The translations under genes and the position numbers were made by a program. This document shows, one piece after another, positions 31,301-43,200 of a DNA stretch of 64,000 nt; positions within the stretch are counted from its first letter, which is position 1; each line of letters opens with the position of its first letter. The notes under the pieces are model-generated. The model searched no databases, was not told the DNA's origin, and saw only the letters and a list, made by a program, of their open reading frames with translations. The stretch is taken from contig CM055107.1 in NCBI GenBank assembly GCA_029204225.1, positions 8,797,472 through 8,861,471 of the forward strand, in the 5' to 3' direction. The DNA is from Diphasiastrum complanatum. Lineage: Eukaryota; Streptophyta; Lycopodiopsida; Lycopodiales; Lycopodiaceae.

Positions 31301-31871
31301 TTACATGGCTGCACAGGCCGAAACCACCACCTCCACCCTCCAGATCAATCCAACCATGCCCGAGCTCGAGCTTGCCTCTCCTCCTTATGCCACCTCACCA
31401 CCTCACGCCACGTCGTCTCATGTCGTCTCTCCACCTCCTATCATTTCATCGCCCCCCAAAACAGATCTTTCATCCACCTCCACAGTTCCTCCTCGCACTG
31501 ACGACACTCGTCCTAATCTTGCAACCGTGCATCAGCACTGGTACCATAATATCTTCTCAGTACCTAGTTTTGAACAGTCGGCCTTCTTCATAAAAAAATA
31601 TCCAGATATCAAGACAAGAGGCGACTACAAATTGCCAAGAACGCTTCTAAAGAAGACACCCGCCAATGTCCTATCCCTTATGCATCCCCAACCAAAATGG
31701 TGGAAGGCGGTGCTTATGCTCCAAGCAAACACATCTCCATATTCTTTAATAGGTCTTGGTATATACCAATTTCATATTTCGACAAATGTAAGGATATATT
31801 TACTTGTTTATCTAAACCAATGGAAATTTTGTGAATTTCCTCAATGTCAATCATTCCCATTCTTGAATTAA
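31140..31871 (+). CDS. Open copy of the unknown repeated ORF family (copy C)
   Basis: A 243-codon open frame. From residue ~56 it aligns with units A and B: QAETTTSTLQINPTMPELEL, a Pro/Ser-rich linker, then HQHWYHNIFSVPSFEQSAFF, KKYPDIKTRGDYKLPR, LSLMHPQPKWWKAVLM. This copy keeps the conserved block without the stop and frameshift that break A and B, so it best shows the true sequence. The first ~50 residues overlap degenerate Cys/Glu-rich repeats in a copia LTR and may not belong. No known domain, signal peptide or membrane segment is seen. It may be a gene fragment rather than a gene: homology seen in A downstream (after LSLLHAQPEW) is lost here past about 31745. Confidence 0.4.
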   Translation: MRQQCLLDIPGTRGTKGLCEECGDFDNTSLLDILGIRKMQHFFEECEECDILQIYMAAQAETTTSTLQINPTMPELELASPPYATSPPHATSSHVVSPPPIISSPPKTDLSSTSTVPPRTDDTRPNLATVHQHWYHNIFSVPSFEQSAFFIKKYPDIKTRGDYKLPRTLLKKTPANVLSLMHPQPKWWKAVLMLQANTSPYSLIGLGIYQFHISTNVRIYLLVYLNQWKFCEFPQCQSFPFLN

Positions 31872-32969
31872 CTTCTCTTCTCCCGTAAACTTATCGAGCT
31901 TGGTTATCATTCTGCTCCGGTTCTCCTTCCTCAGTCTCGTAACACTCCAAATATCGAATATCTACGTATTGGTGGTGTCACTCGACTCATCCGACGAGGA
32001 AGAAAATTTTGTATCAGAGGTATAACTCGTATCGGACTGAGTTTCTCCTTGATATTTGTCTTTTGAACACTTCATACGTATTTCTTGATTGGATCCTTTA
32101 ATTGGAAATCAAAATTCCTTCTTTTTCCAATATGTGACCATGTCGGCATCATATAGCCAGGATCTGCCTAACAACATGGGATATGAAGGTGTGAGAAATA
32201 TCAACTAGTTTAGTCATATTTTGGTTAATTGGCAATTTAGGCCAATTTGCATTTTAGACTTAGAGATAGATATTTCAAAGTTATAATAGTCTAAATGTTT
32301 TTTATTTACCACTTAAAGTTTTGGAAAGTGAGGGAAAGTAAGTAGACGAGCTTGGACCCATTCAAATTTGAATGATTGGTACATTGAATCTAGTCCATAT
32401 CGTGAGTAGTATTTTGAATCTAGAAGTTTCTATGGAGGGGACCACATTCAAAATAGGGCATAGACATGTTATAAATAGTGTACAAGCGTGGGAGAATATG
32501 ATTCTCTCTCTCTTATCTCTAAATATTTACCTCAATGTTGACAACATTGATTTCATCGGGAGTAAGATTAATTTTCTCCAAGAAAATGGCTCATTATCGA
32601 AGGGAGCAGGCCATCAACTTTTTTGTGGGTGTTGATGGAAGAATTCATCTTTTTACAACACATCTTTAAAACATTATCTACAGTTTTCTTGACTACAATA
32701 ATGTTTAAACTGCAGTGCTCACTAATGTATGAAGAAGAAAAAAATTTAGAAATGATAAAGTGTACAAGTTTAAAAACTTACTTTTCATGATAAGGAACCA
32801 TCGCATATTTTGCAACTGGTGAGCAATCACGAAAGAGAACGCCACATAATTTTTCATCTTTGCAATTAAGTGAAACAAAATAAAAAAATCTTAGAATAAA
32901 AAGCTCTTTTCTATAGCCGTTCGCAATAGCGTATTGCAATAAACGCAAGCCAGACTCTGCTACCCACAA
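31872..32969. other. Mostly non-coding, nothing firmly recognised
   Basis: AT-rich. A sequence starting TGTGAGAAATATCAAC at 32191 resembles an LTR start but has no partner. On the minus strand 32969-32778 gives a short unrecognised peptide (ESGLRLLQYAIANGYRKELF). No gene call. Confidence 0.4.
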
Positions 32970-34080
32970 TGCTCATCATGAGAGACGTACACCCAAACTA
33001 GATCTACCAAAGTTTGACGGTAGTTTGGACCCTCAAAGATTTTTGAAAACCTTTAAGAATGCATGTGATGTATATGGCGAGACATCACCTGACGCCATGA
33101 TTCAACTCTTCTCGATGACCATGATCGATCGAGCACGAGAATAGTTTTTTAACCTTGATTGTGAAGATAAACGTGACTGGTCACTCTTGAAGGAGGCCTT
33201 TATCAAACGCTTCAAGCCATTTCGCTTGATAGAAAGCCCTTTTGTCAAGCTAAGTATTATCAAAATGACAAAAGACGAACAAGTACGAGACTATATTGAG
33301 CATTTTAAATGTCAAAAGTCAAGTACAAGAACAGCCCTCTAAATAGATGCTCATCATCTGGTTCTTAGTCGGCCTTCCAAGATGGACTAGACACAAGCTT
33401 AAATCCAATGATGAATATACGAGCCTAAAGTTAGCTATGTCTGATGCCATCAAGGAAGAAGGCGAAGAATCAGACGTTGACTAATCCAAGGAAAGGCAAG
33501 CACCACGTGCTCCTGTCCGTGAGTCAAAGCCGATCGAGGACATCCAAGATCAGCTTTGGAAATCCCAGTTGGAGTTGCTTAATAAGCAACATCAACTACA
33601 GATGGAGAAACTCACCAATGAGTTTCAAGCTACCCTGAAGTCTATCCAAAGCAGTATGTCTGGTCAGTCAAACCCTGCACAGGTACCTTATAGACGAAAA
33701 ACAATATGGTGCCCACACTACCGGGCTACGCATCCTGTTGATGCTCGTCCTTCATATCGACCTATTCAAGCACATATAATTTAACAATATGAAGAACATC
33801 CATCACAATCTGGAAATGCCTTGCCTTATCATAAATATCCACCAGCAAGTCCAGAACCACTAGCCATACAAGATGGCTACGTCGTTATACAAGGGCCACT
33901 ACACACCAGATGTTTCATCTGTGGTGAAACCGGCCACTTCATGGTTGATTGTCCAATTAAGACCCAGTACCATGCTGAGTGTCCCAACTGTATCCGAAAA
34001 CACAGTTTCAAATATTGTCCAAAACAACCAACTAAGATCCTACCTGCCCGTCACGTCAGTTCTGAATCATAATAGGATCT
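32970..34080 (+). pseudogene. Ty3 gag fragment with zinc knuckle (copy 3)
   Basis: Plus-strand Gag of the same Ty3 family as copies 1 and 2. It starts at PKLDLPKFDGSLDPQRF, continues through DVYGETSPDAMIQLFS and DWSLLKEAFIKRFKPF to SDAIKEEGEESDVD, a coiled-coil-like stretch (LELLNKQHQLQMEKLTNE), and a CCHC zinc knuckle CFICGETGHFMVDC with a second Cys/His cluster (CPNCIRKHSFKYC). Stops at about 33145, 33340, 33482 and 33782 disable it. It is the most complete gag copy here and shows that the family's Gag ends with two zinc-binding motifs for RNA binding. Confidence 0.85.
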
Positions 34081-36388
34081 TCACGACAACAACACGAGCA
34101 CCATAGCAACCAACAGTTAAACCTGCTGCTCAATCGAGAAGTTTCTTGTAAACTTCTACTACATCACCATCCAATACACCAGCACCATAATGAAAAAAGA
34201 CAATCTGAAATGAGTCCTTGTCGAAAGAAAGTAAAACCGATATTCTATCATCTGCTACAATGTCCAACCAAGAGCAACCTCCATAGGGAATTGACAGTTT
34301 TTCTCCCCTTCTACAACCTCAAATCTATTTGTCTTTCCACATGCTGATAAGATTTCCAATGTGCCAATACACAATATTTCTCGGATTCGAAAATCCAGAT
34401 AGAGATTCGGTTCTGAATCTCTTGTTCACAGAGGTCCTCAAGACATAGTACCTCAATAATACCTGCACCTCAAGCTATATCTTGCGATATCTGCTATCAA
34501 CGATGGTAGATTTTAGTGTCACCAACCCTATCTTGTTTTGACAAGGGCATGTCAGAGTAAGTCACATTACTCTACAAAACAACTAAAATATTGCAACTAT
34601 CAAGGTACATTATCAATGTTGATGAATGCAAGTTTTGTTCGACAAGTGCTATATAGTTCTCACTATCTGTAACGTTTGTTTATTTCCTTGTTTCTCTTCA
34701 CCTATTTTGTGTGACTGATTTTTGCGTGAGGAATAGCTACTGCACGAGAGTCTTCTGTAGAGCATCTCCAGAACACATTTTCATTCATCTATCCATCTTC
34801 CAATTACCATGTATAGTAGTTTCAAATTTTTGAAAACTATGTGAAATCCATGACAAGTTAGAGTTGATTCCTGCACCTCATTGCCATATTATTCTTTGAG
34901 TCAACTACAGCAAGATCGAAACAAATTTAGTTAAAATTTGTTCAATCTTTAGTCCAGTTAGATGTTCAACGAGTTTCACCTACGTGTTCCACACGTTGAT
35001 CCAATCCTGAGCATGAACAGTCACCAGCAACAACATCCCCACCAACAGATTTTGGGGGGAGGAGAGAGTGGATTTGCTTGGATCCACTGGAGCAGTTACG
35101 TTGCCAGCAACAACACCAAGAAGATCAACAGCCAAGGTCACAAACCCAAAGTCAACAATGACAAGGCTAAGAAGACAGATGGGCAATCCAAAGTGACTCG
35201 ATTAGAAGAAGTACCCTAGTCACAACGAAGATCCTTCAGAAAGAGAAACACAAGCATTGGAAAATCAGTCTCCTTCTTCAACCAATCTCTTGCCATACTT
35301 CTGCGCCCATTCTCATGTCTATCATCCACACCATCGACCGTTGTCACGACCACCCTCCCTTCCATCTGTTTGTTTATCATCAGTTTATTGTTCTTCTGAG
35401 AAATTTCCAGTTTTTTATAGTCTTACTGAAGCAGCTGATAGGTCGTTGAAAGTGTCTTGTGGAGACCAACTACCACCTATATTGGTTGTTCAGAAGAAGA
35501 AGATCTACAAAAGCAGGCGAAGTAGCTCGAAGAAATAAAAAATAATAATGCAAAAAAATTGAGGAGGAAAGGACAAAACTTAAACAACAGATGAGTCAGA
35601 TCGATCTTGATCAAAAGAAACTCTCTGGAGTAATGATAGTTGAATCCCCTCTTATGAAGCCCAAAGAGATCCAAAAGTAACGGATCAAAAGAAAGAGCTG
35701 CAGAAAATGAAAGATGAAGACATCCGTGAACCTGCAAATAAAGCAACCTCCTCACCCAGCAAGTGGTGGTCGAAGCTCAACATTGCAAGGGTCCAAGACT
35801 GCAACCGTAGAACTATCAGTTCCTTCACCCGACCACCAAGTCTTCATCATGTTTCCTTAGCGTTACCAAACTGTCCATCCAAAACTGTTCCTACCACCAA
35901 TTTTTGATGAATCCATCCCCTTGAGACTGATAACCAAGATTTGTGCTACCTATCAGAAAAGAGCATCGACAAGACTGGAACTTCAACCGAGAGAAGAACC
36001 ACAAAAACACCCAGAGGCAAATGGAGGATACAGACCTCCCAGAAGAAACCAAAGATGGAATCTGCCAAGAAACCAAAGATAAAACTGTCAATGGCAGATA
36101 CAAGTGACTAAACAAAGAGACATGAGGAAAGCACTCGAGCATGCAAGTTATGAAGTTGCTGGGAGCTCTCCAATTTTGAGAATGTCAACCACCTATAGCA
36201 ATAAGACATTCTAATCCAATTGTGGCAATTCGTGAAAGACATTTTTGTGATAAAGACTGGCGACAATAAGCACTTGGTTTTATGTAAGCGAACTAGGATC
36301 TACGCTTTTCCAAGTGACGATCGAAGATGCCAATGCAAAGCGGAGCGACATCGTCCAATATGAGTTGTAGTGGGTCCTGCAAAACATC
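34081..36388 (+). other. Decayed internal region of Ty3 copy 3
   Basis: Between the gag zinc knuckle and the 3' PPT there is no recognisable protease, RT, RNase H or integrase. Lys/Glu-rich pieces (35470-35720, EEIKNNNAKKLRRK) and Pro/Ser-rich pieces (35260-35400) appear in shifting frames. Pol is deleted, so this copy was probably non-autonomous. Confidence 0.5.
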
Positions 36389-36401
36389 AAGGGTGGGATA
36401 A
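36389..36401 (+). other. Ty3 polypurine tract, copy 3
   Basis: AAGGGTGGGATAA directly before the LTR start TGTTGGCTGATTC. Confidence 0.7.
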
Positions 36402-37440
36402 TGTTGGCTGATTCTGACGAATCCCCAAGATACTCGGACAGAGCAACTCAATAGCACCTCTCACCTTAGACCGAGGAGGTCTCTGAGAAGACGAGACTAA
36501 TGAAGACTGAGAGCCAAGTATGAGAGCCAAGAAATACTAGCTAGGAAAGACATGCAAGAACTATGTAAGCCTCATGGTGAATCCTGAAAGATGGAATGAC
36601 CATGTAGGAACTAGTATTTCTAGGCAAACGTAATAAATGCAAGTAGACCCCTCTTAAAGAAAGTAGAGTGAGCCACCTTTTGATGGTGACTTCTAGTGGA
36701 GAGCATTATTCCACTTGTTATTTGTGAAATGTGGAAATTCCACTAGGATGCCACCTAAGGAGCTCTCTTGCTTATATAAGAGACTCCCTCTTTGTGAAGA
36801 GGAGCTTTTTGCATTGTATCTACTCCATGCTTAATAAGAAGATTTTCCATGAGTTTGATGCTACACTAAGCTCCTTGATCATGATGGTTTTCTTGAGTGA
36901 TGCCCCTATGATCATGCCCTTCCATTCATATTGTGTGTGGTTGTGCATTTAGAGTGGATTGATCTTCTTGCTTTCCTAGTTGTAGATTAGATTTCTTGTT
37001 TTCTTGTGGATTAACATAGAAACCAGCATTCAAGTAAACTGAATAGGCTGGATATGTGGTGTGATTCTTGCATATCTTTGTACAATCCAGTTCTTGATGT
37101 TCTTGGGATGTCCAAGAATCAAAAGGCTGGGTAGTTTCTTGATTCTTGGACTTCTAACATGCTGTAGTTTTGTTTCTTGTTTCTTGTCTATGCTTTTCAA
37201 TCATATTTAGAGTAGTTCTGGTTTTGCAAGTAGATTAGTTTCTTTAAATTCAGTTACAGCCTTAGGATCTTGAAAACTGAGCAATTGTGCTGCGTTGCAA
37301 ATCTGACTTTGTTTACCATGGCTTGCTTCGTAACGGAGTTTATTGTTCCATTGGCAAGTGCTTATTCGTAAACAACAAAGTGTCGAGACCCTGCAGTCAT
37401 CCTCTGACAGGTTGGATGATTATACTACAACATTTGTGCA
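36402..37440 (+). mobile_element. 3' LTR of Ty3 copy 3 (right edge uncertain)
   Basis: Begins TGTTGGCTGATTCTGACGAA, as in copies 1 and 2. It contains TATATAAG at about 36773-36780, and CCTCTGACAGG near 37393 matches the family's R/U5 part. Beyond about 37435 the similarity fades, so the end is approximate. Confidence 0.78.
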
Positions 37441-37949
37441 CGTAGACATGCAAATTTGAATCTGTGTGCAGGTTCATATGCTTCAATAAAAACAATGCAT
37501 ATGGTCTATTGGCTTCCATATATGAGATTAGGAGGATTGGCCTAGGCCATTCTCTACTTCAAGAAGGGTTGTGGAAGGACAAATAGCTTCCACAGAAGCT
37601 CAAAAAATTGCAGGCGCCTCAAACTTCTCTAGTGGAATGGAGTCCTTTCAAGAAGCCGGAGAAGATAATTTAAATGGCAAGAACCTCCTCATCCATCTTT
37701 GCCAAATGTATGGATGTTCTTTGTACAAATATGGAGTATGTTGTGTCTTTGCAAAATGTTTCAGATAGGATGAAGAAATTTTTGTCAACTCGAAAATTGG
37801 ACTACAATATCCTATGCCTTCTTGTGGATGGAGCTCCTTCCACCATTGCACTTTTTGATTGCTCTTTTATCTTTGTCCAAAGTGGACTTTGAATGGTAAG
37901 GATTGCAAATCTTTTGCCATTGTTTTTTCATCAAGTAGTCTTATGGTTG
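37441..37949. other. Spacer with unrecognised short frames
   Basis: A plus-strand frame at 37571-37768 (ASTEAQKIAGASNFSSG) and its neighbour at 37674-37892 give a plausible but unrecognised broken coding fragment. Confidence 0.35.
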
Positions 37950-38129
37950 TAGGCATTTGGCATTTGTTTACTAACTCCATTTAGTGTCTTCTGGGCCTCA
38001 CAAGGATATTAGTTACTTTTGGGTCACATCCAATATGACGTGGCATAACTAACAGCTTGATTCAGTGGAGTACCGTGTATCCAAGACTAGGAGTATACTG
38101 AATCCTACTTACTGGCCATGGACATAACA
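37950..38129 (-). repeat. Chromovirus-like Ty3 LTR start (partial)
   Basis: On the minus strand a purine tract (AAGGAGGGAAGAA, 38130-38142) is followed by TGTTATGTCCATGGCC, the classic PPT/LTR junction of plant Ty3 chromoviruses. Only the first ~180 bp of the LTR can be followed. Confidence 0.6.
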
Positions 38130-38142
38130 TTCTTCCCTCCTT

Positions 38143-38547
38143 AAACTGCTTCTATCCTTAGAAGCTCTCAAATAGGAAAGAATTACATGAACAGTTCTTT
38201 TAACTTTCAATAACAACCTAGAAAATCATTATCCTTAGTCTAACTTTCACATCAAACAAGTACTCATAGATAATCATATTTTCCAAGTGATAATCTCTAC
38301 AATGGAGTACAACTCAGGTTTGAAAAGTACAATAAGCGATAAATTTTCCATCTGGGTTACATTCACCACAAGTTAGTAACATCACCTTCATGTAAAGCAC
38401 TTACATGAAACATTGGGTGAATTAACTTAACTTAAGAAATTAAAGTTAAAGAAATAATAAAATAATTATAATTACAGTCTAAAATTATCCACAACTCTGA
38501 TAGATAATTCACAAATTCAAGTACAAATATCCTTAGAATACAAATTT
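38143..38547. other. AT-rich spacer
   Basis: Probably the 3' internal non-coding part of the chromovirus-like element (minus strand). No coding sequence is recognised. Confidence 0.4.
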
Positions 38548-39800
38548 TAAGATATGATAATTCATTCAATTAGAATATCTAGAAGAACCATTAAGATATA
38601 GATCGATTAAAACTCAACTCTGAGTATCCCAAATACTCTTTTGAGTTAAATGCTCCTGTTTTTAGCACAAATGCAAGAAAATATCCTTCATTCATCTTAA
38701 TAGACTTTTCTGTCTCCTATGATAACTAGAGATCTAATCAAAAGAAAAAACTGTACTCAAGCATCTGCAGACCATAAAGCCAACCGACGCCCCTCGTAGA
38801 GCATATAAAGCACTGCGATACCACTGTCGTTGCCCTCCCTGATACTCTCTATCTCACCTATAACGAGCTCAGAGCCCTCTACCACAAATGCCACCAGTAC
38901 CAACCTGCCATGCTCATCGTCTGTTACAATGCAACCTTCGCACATTATAGTGCCATTGTCCAAGATTCATCCATTCGCCATCCATGCCAAATCTCCGACT
39001 CTCTCTTCATTGAATCTGCCTCCACCTTTGACTACCAGGAACTCCATCTCACTTTCTCCCATTTCGACTTCCAAACTGGTGGAGAACGCACCTTCGACCA
39101 TGATCTTCAGTACGTCTCACAGGCCAAAGACACCACCTCTCTTCAAGTCGATCCTAACATGCCTCCTCTCGAATTCGCCAACTCACCACCTCATCCCATT
39201 TTGTCTCTTGTCGCTTCTTAACAACCCCCACCGCCTTTTCGCCCCCCAAAATTTGATCTTCCTTCCACATCCACTATTCCTCCATGCCCAGTCGACAACC
39301 TTCTTGATCTTGTGGCAGTTTACAAACACTGGTACAAGAAGGTGCTTTCAGTACCTGATTGAGAGCAGTCGGCACTCTTCATCTAGAATTATCTGGATAT
39401 TAAGACCAGAGGCGGCTATCAATTATCTAAAAAGCTCAAGGATATCCTCAAGAAAAAATCGACCGATATCTTGTCACTTTTGCACGCCCAACCAGAGTGG
39501 AGGAAGGTGGTATTCTTGCGCAACCCATAGCTGATCAACAGCTCCTATGATTTTACGAGTAGATCCATCGTACCATCTGATGCCCAAATGAAGAGCTTGG
39601 CCAACATTGAAGACTCCCAGCATCGAGGCCTATAATTGGCCAGTAATAAAATCAGAAAATGGTTGGAGCACAACGGTCGGTTTCCAAAGGGCCTCAACAG
39701 CTTTATGAATGATGCGACTAACTCTCTAGATCTCATCATACTAGAAGCCTACTACAATTTGGAGACCTTGCTTACAGCTGCAAAGGTGGAAACTAGGTGG
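38548..39800 (+). pseudogene. Unit B: second copy of the unknown repeated ORF family
   Basis: Non-coding front 38548-38813 matches 9771-10033, and 38814-39800 matches 15101-16100, without the copia insertion. The pieced frame reads YLTYNELRALYHKCHQYQPA, DFQTGGERTFDHDLQY, a Pro/Ser-rich linker, then HWYKKVLSVPD, stop, EQSALFI, LDIKTRGGYQLSKKLK, LLHAQPEW. Stops near 39220, 39360, 39385 and 39528 break it. Several of these stops are shared with unit A (for example the one after VLSVPD), so A and B descend from an already broken copy. Homology ends at AACTAGGTGG, where an LTR shard begins. No family is recognised. Confidence 0.65.
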
Positions 39801-39890
39801 TCTTCTCAAAGACCTCCTCGGTCTAAGGTGAGAAGTGCTCTTGGGTAGCTCTGGCCAAGTATCTTGGGGATTCGTCAAAATCAGCCAACA
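39801..39890 (-). repeat. 90-bp shard of the Ty3 LTR family
   Basis: Matches the outermost 90 bp of the LTR at 4996 and 26751 (GACCTCCTCGGTCTAAGGTG to TCAGCCAACA) in the same orientation. It lies exactly between unit B and a copia RNase H fragment, indicating an illegitimate join or an extreme deletion. Confidence 0.8.
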
Positions 39891-39893
39891 ATT

Positions 39894-40182
39894 GATGGAG
39901 CTAAAGATCATGGATTCAGAGGAGGCACGACTCATCTGCAATGACAATATATCAGCCCAACACCTTGCATCTAACCCAATCTTCCATGCAAAATCTAAGC
40001 ACATTGAGATATGCCATCACTTTGTGAGAGAAATGGTGCAAGCCAAGGAGATTGCTTTGGAGCATGTTCCAAGCAATGAATGTGTAGCTAATCTACTTAC
40101 TAAACCACTTCAAAAGACACCTTTTATGAAGTTCAAATCATCACTTGGAGTGATTAGTAAAGCAATGATTGAACCAAGCTAG
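39894..40182 (+). pseudogene. Copia RNase H C-terminal fragment
   Basis: Plus-strand frame giving ARLICNDNISAQHLASNPIF, KSKHIEICHHFVREMV and EHVPSNECVANLLTKPL, the last third of a copia RNase H with its conserved D-N and H-I-x-I-x-x-H landmarks. The upstream part is missing because the fragment is joined to the LTR shard. The reading frame is open to its stop. A PPT and LTR follow at once. Confidence 0.85.
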
Positions 40183-40184
40183 AT

Positions 40185-40196
40185 AGTGAGGAGGAG
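40185..40196 (+). other. Copia polypurine tract
   Basis: AGTGAGGAGGAG immediately before the LTR start TGTTAAAAATTC. Confidence 0.75.
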
Positions 40197-40700
40197 TGTT
40201 AAAAATTCACAATTCTAGCTTGACTACGACTTGTAAATAGTTAGATGGTCATGATGTGGCTTGTCACACGTAGCAAATAGCATAGGGTTCCATTCATAAG
40301 GATGTTCTCAAGTTGACCTAAGTGATAGAACCTTTGGAATGAGTCCAAATCATGCTTATATACAAGAGAGAAAAAGTAGGAGCTATTTTTGGTAATTTTT
40401 ACATTGCTGAGGGATCTCCAAGATTCCAACCCTAATTTGGTAGGGATGAAAGATCCACCAAAGTTAGCATTAGGGATAGGTTTAGGGCAACTCATACCTT
40501 CCCAAAATCGTGATGGATCATGTATATATAGGTGATGATCTCTCACCAAAATGAATCAAGCAAATTCATGATTTTCCTCTCATATTGGTGCAATTGCTCT
40601 CTATGTTCATAATTTTTTGAGTTCTTGTGATTTGTAATCATTATAGGATTGAATGTGGGTTTGGTGTATCATGCTCAGACTGTGGGAGGCCGTACATTCA
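40197..40700 (+). repeat. Copia 3' LTR (right edge uncertain)
   Basis: Begins TGTTAAAAATTCACAATTC. It contains GTATATATAGG (about 40520), a likely TATA box, and ends near ATTCACAAGTGTGAAGGC, where minus-strand copia coding sequence begins. Confidence 0.6.
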
Positions 40701-42589
40701 CAAGTGTGAAGGCTTCTTCAAGGAAGAAATAGAAAGTGTCTTCCGAGAAGAGTTAGTTGTCAGGACATAAATTGTAGACTGCTTCTGGTCCTTGCCCTTC
40801 AAATCAATAAATTGATCTTCTATGAAAGTCACATTCTTGTTAGTAAGAACTTTACAGGTGTCTATGTTATACAGTCTGTACATTCCATCAGAAGCACAAT
40901 AACCAACCAAAATTTTCTTGAATGAATGCTCATCTAATTTCTTTTTGTTGTCCTTTGGGAGATGAGCATAAGCAAGGCATCCAAATACTTTCAAATGTTT
41001 TAATGAAGGTTTGAATCTTGTCCAAAATTCATGAGGAGTTTCGTTGTCAGGCAAGCCTTTAGTTATACATCGGTTCTGCACGTAAGCTATTGTTGATACA
41101 TCATGTTGCCAAAATGACTTGGGCAATGATGCATGAGTTATCATGCATTTGGCAGACTCAACTAAGATCTTGTTCTTCCTTTTTGCCAATCCATTCGACT
41201 GTGGAGAATAGGAAGCAACAAATTGTTGCTCGATGCCGTTGGCTGAGCAATAATCCTTGAACTCATTTGAGATGTATTCACCACCGTTGTCGTTCCTAAG
41301 AGCTTTGATCTTCTTGTCTGTTCGCAACTCAACATTTGCTTTGTATTTCTTGAAGAATTGGAAGGCTTCATATTTGTGCTTGAGAAAATATACAACAGTT
41401 CTTCTAGAGTAGTCATCTATGAATGTAATAAAGAATTTAGCACCAAGCAGTGATGGTGTTTGCATTGGGCCACATATATCAGTATGTACAATGTGTAACA
41501 AATCTTTGAAAATATGTTCTTGATTTGACTTAAATGCCCTTCTTGCTTGCTTTCCTATGATACAACTTTGGCAGACAGCAGGGTCAACAATTTGATAGTC
41601 TAAATCAAGAACTGAAGAATGTCTAGACATGTATCCTATTGATGTATGATTAAGATGACCAAGTCTATAATGCCAAATTGATTCTTTATTGATAGATGCT
41701 GAATTGTTTAAAGCATGATCAATCACAGAATCACAATGACTAAGCTTATAGAGATATCCTTGCCTCTTTCTGAGTCCTGCTCTTATCAAGAATTTGACAG
41801 GAATCTATCTGAAACTCTACCATATGTCCTAGATCTATGATTCAATTGATCGACAACAGATTTGTCATCAGATTCAGGACATTTGATACATTTGGTATTA
41901 GCTTTGACAGTCCATTCTAGAGATTCATTCTAACAATACCTTCATCTTTAATCTTGTGTGAGCTGCTATCTCCAAGGTGAACATATTTTTTGGTGTTGTA
42001 GGTCGAATAATTGATAAACCATTATCGATGCCTTGTCATATCTTGTGTTGCTCCAGAATCGAGGAACCATTCCTCAGATCGTGCGACATGGTAATGGCTT
42101 ACCATGAAGACTTCCTGCTCTTCATCATCTTCGATTTTCTACTTGGTGTCGGCTACATGACCTTGTTGATCTGGCTGCTTCTTCTTCTTGTCCTTGTTGA
42201 ACTTCAAGATTCGATAGTCCTGGATTTCATGATTCATCCTCTTGCAGTACCTGTAGAAGAGTCTTTTCTGGTTCTGAGCAAGTTGCTGATTTTAGGCCTT
42301 CTGTGACTGCTTTTGATTGCTGTTGTTTTTTCGACAGCTTTCTTCTTCTATTGTTTCCTTGTGTTCTTCTTGATGAACAATGCTTGTGAGTCATTGATGG
42401 AGGATGAGGATGCTCCATTCCTTCTTGTTCCCTCCTACAGTAGCATGATTAAGACTCACGACAAAGTTATATCTGAGTGTGTGGTTACCATCATCACCCA
42501 GTTTTCATAAGAGGATGGCAAACTGGTTAATAAGGTTCTGATAATGTCAACTCCAATATCACCTCCAAAAATCAGAGTTATTGATTACA
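40698..42589 (-). pseudogene. Copia gag-pol relic: zinc knuckle, protease, integrase
   Basis: In sense from 42589: a degraded zinc-knuckle region (about 42260-42220), protease active site FLDSGATQDMTRH (about 42070-42030), then a clean 363-codon frame (41789-40698). That frame has GAG-pre-integrase (HYRLGHLNHTS; CQSCIIGKQ) and the integrase core with Asp in HTDICGP and Asp in NDNGGEY. The usual third acid is Lys in SPQSNGLAKRKN, so catalytic Glu is lost. It continues to FGCLAYAHLPKDNKKK and KILVGYC and ends at about 40700, before reverse transcriptase, where an LTR of another element lies. Protease cleaves the polyprotein and integrase inserts cDNA. It is inactive through truncation, the Glu change and frame breaks at 41790-42250. 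Confidence 0.88.
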
Positions 42590-42601
42590 GCTCTAATACC
42601 A
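42590..42601 (-). other. Copia primer binding site
   Basis: In sense TGGTATTAGAGC directly after the LTR end CCCAACA; one mismatch to the initiator-Met PBS. Confidence 0.88.
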
Positions 42602-43200
42602 TGTTGGGATTCGATAGGTGGATCAACCGACAATGCCTGTTGCAGCAAATGTAGCAGTAGGGAATCCTCAGTGCATGAAACTAAGTCTATTGATTTAGAG
42701 ATCAGACCGATTTCGAAGTCTTAAAGTCGGTCCTACTTGATTGATCATAGCTTTGAAGTTGCTGGATCAACTGAGTTGATTCCCTAGCCATGCACATAGA
42801 GAGAGAGAGAGAGAGAACAATACAATTGCGCTCTGGATGTTCATGGATCATGAAGCTCGGAGTTTGCTTTGAAAATCCTTGCTTACTTCTATGCGTGTGT
42901 GTTCACACACACATGGCTAACTGATTAAAAGATTGAGTAATTTACAAACAGGATTAAGGCACTACATGTTGTTGGCAGTCACACTCGGACAATATATGAT
43001 TCAGTTGGAGATTTTGTCCAGTCGTGACAAAAGTACTATTGAACCGCCAAATCGACTTTTGAGAAGATGTCGAAGTTGGAGACTTCGATGTAGAGGAAGT
43101 CGATGACGTGGAAGTCGAAGACTTCGATGTCGATCATGTTTCTTACAAGAGCTTTGTTCGGACTTCGGGCAAGGAAACGTTGAGGTCAAGAAAATGTGAC
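42602..43200 (-). repeat. 5' LTR of the minus-strand copia relic (outer edge uncertain)
   Basis: The inner edge is fixed by the PBS. It contains a (GA)n run at 42800-42814 and a GAAGTCGAAGACTTCGATGT-type stretch of repeats (43060-43130). The outer edge could not be fixed. Confidence 0.6.

Noticed and set aside
32191-32640. Possible solo LTR starting TGTGAGAAATATCAAC
   Set aside because: Only the first ten bases resemble the young copia LTR. No matching end, duplication or second copy seen.
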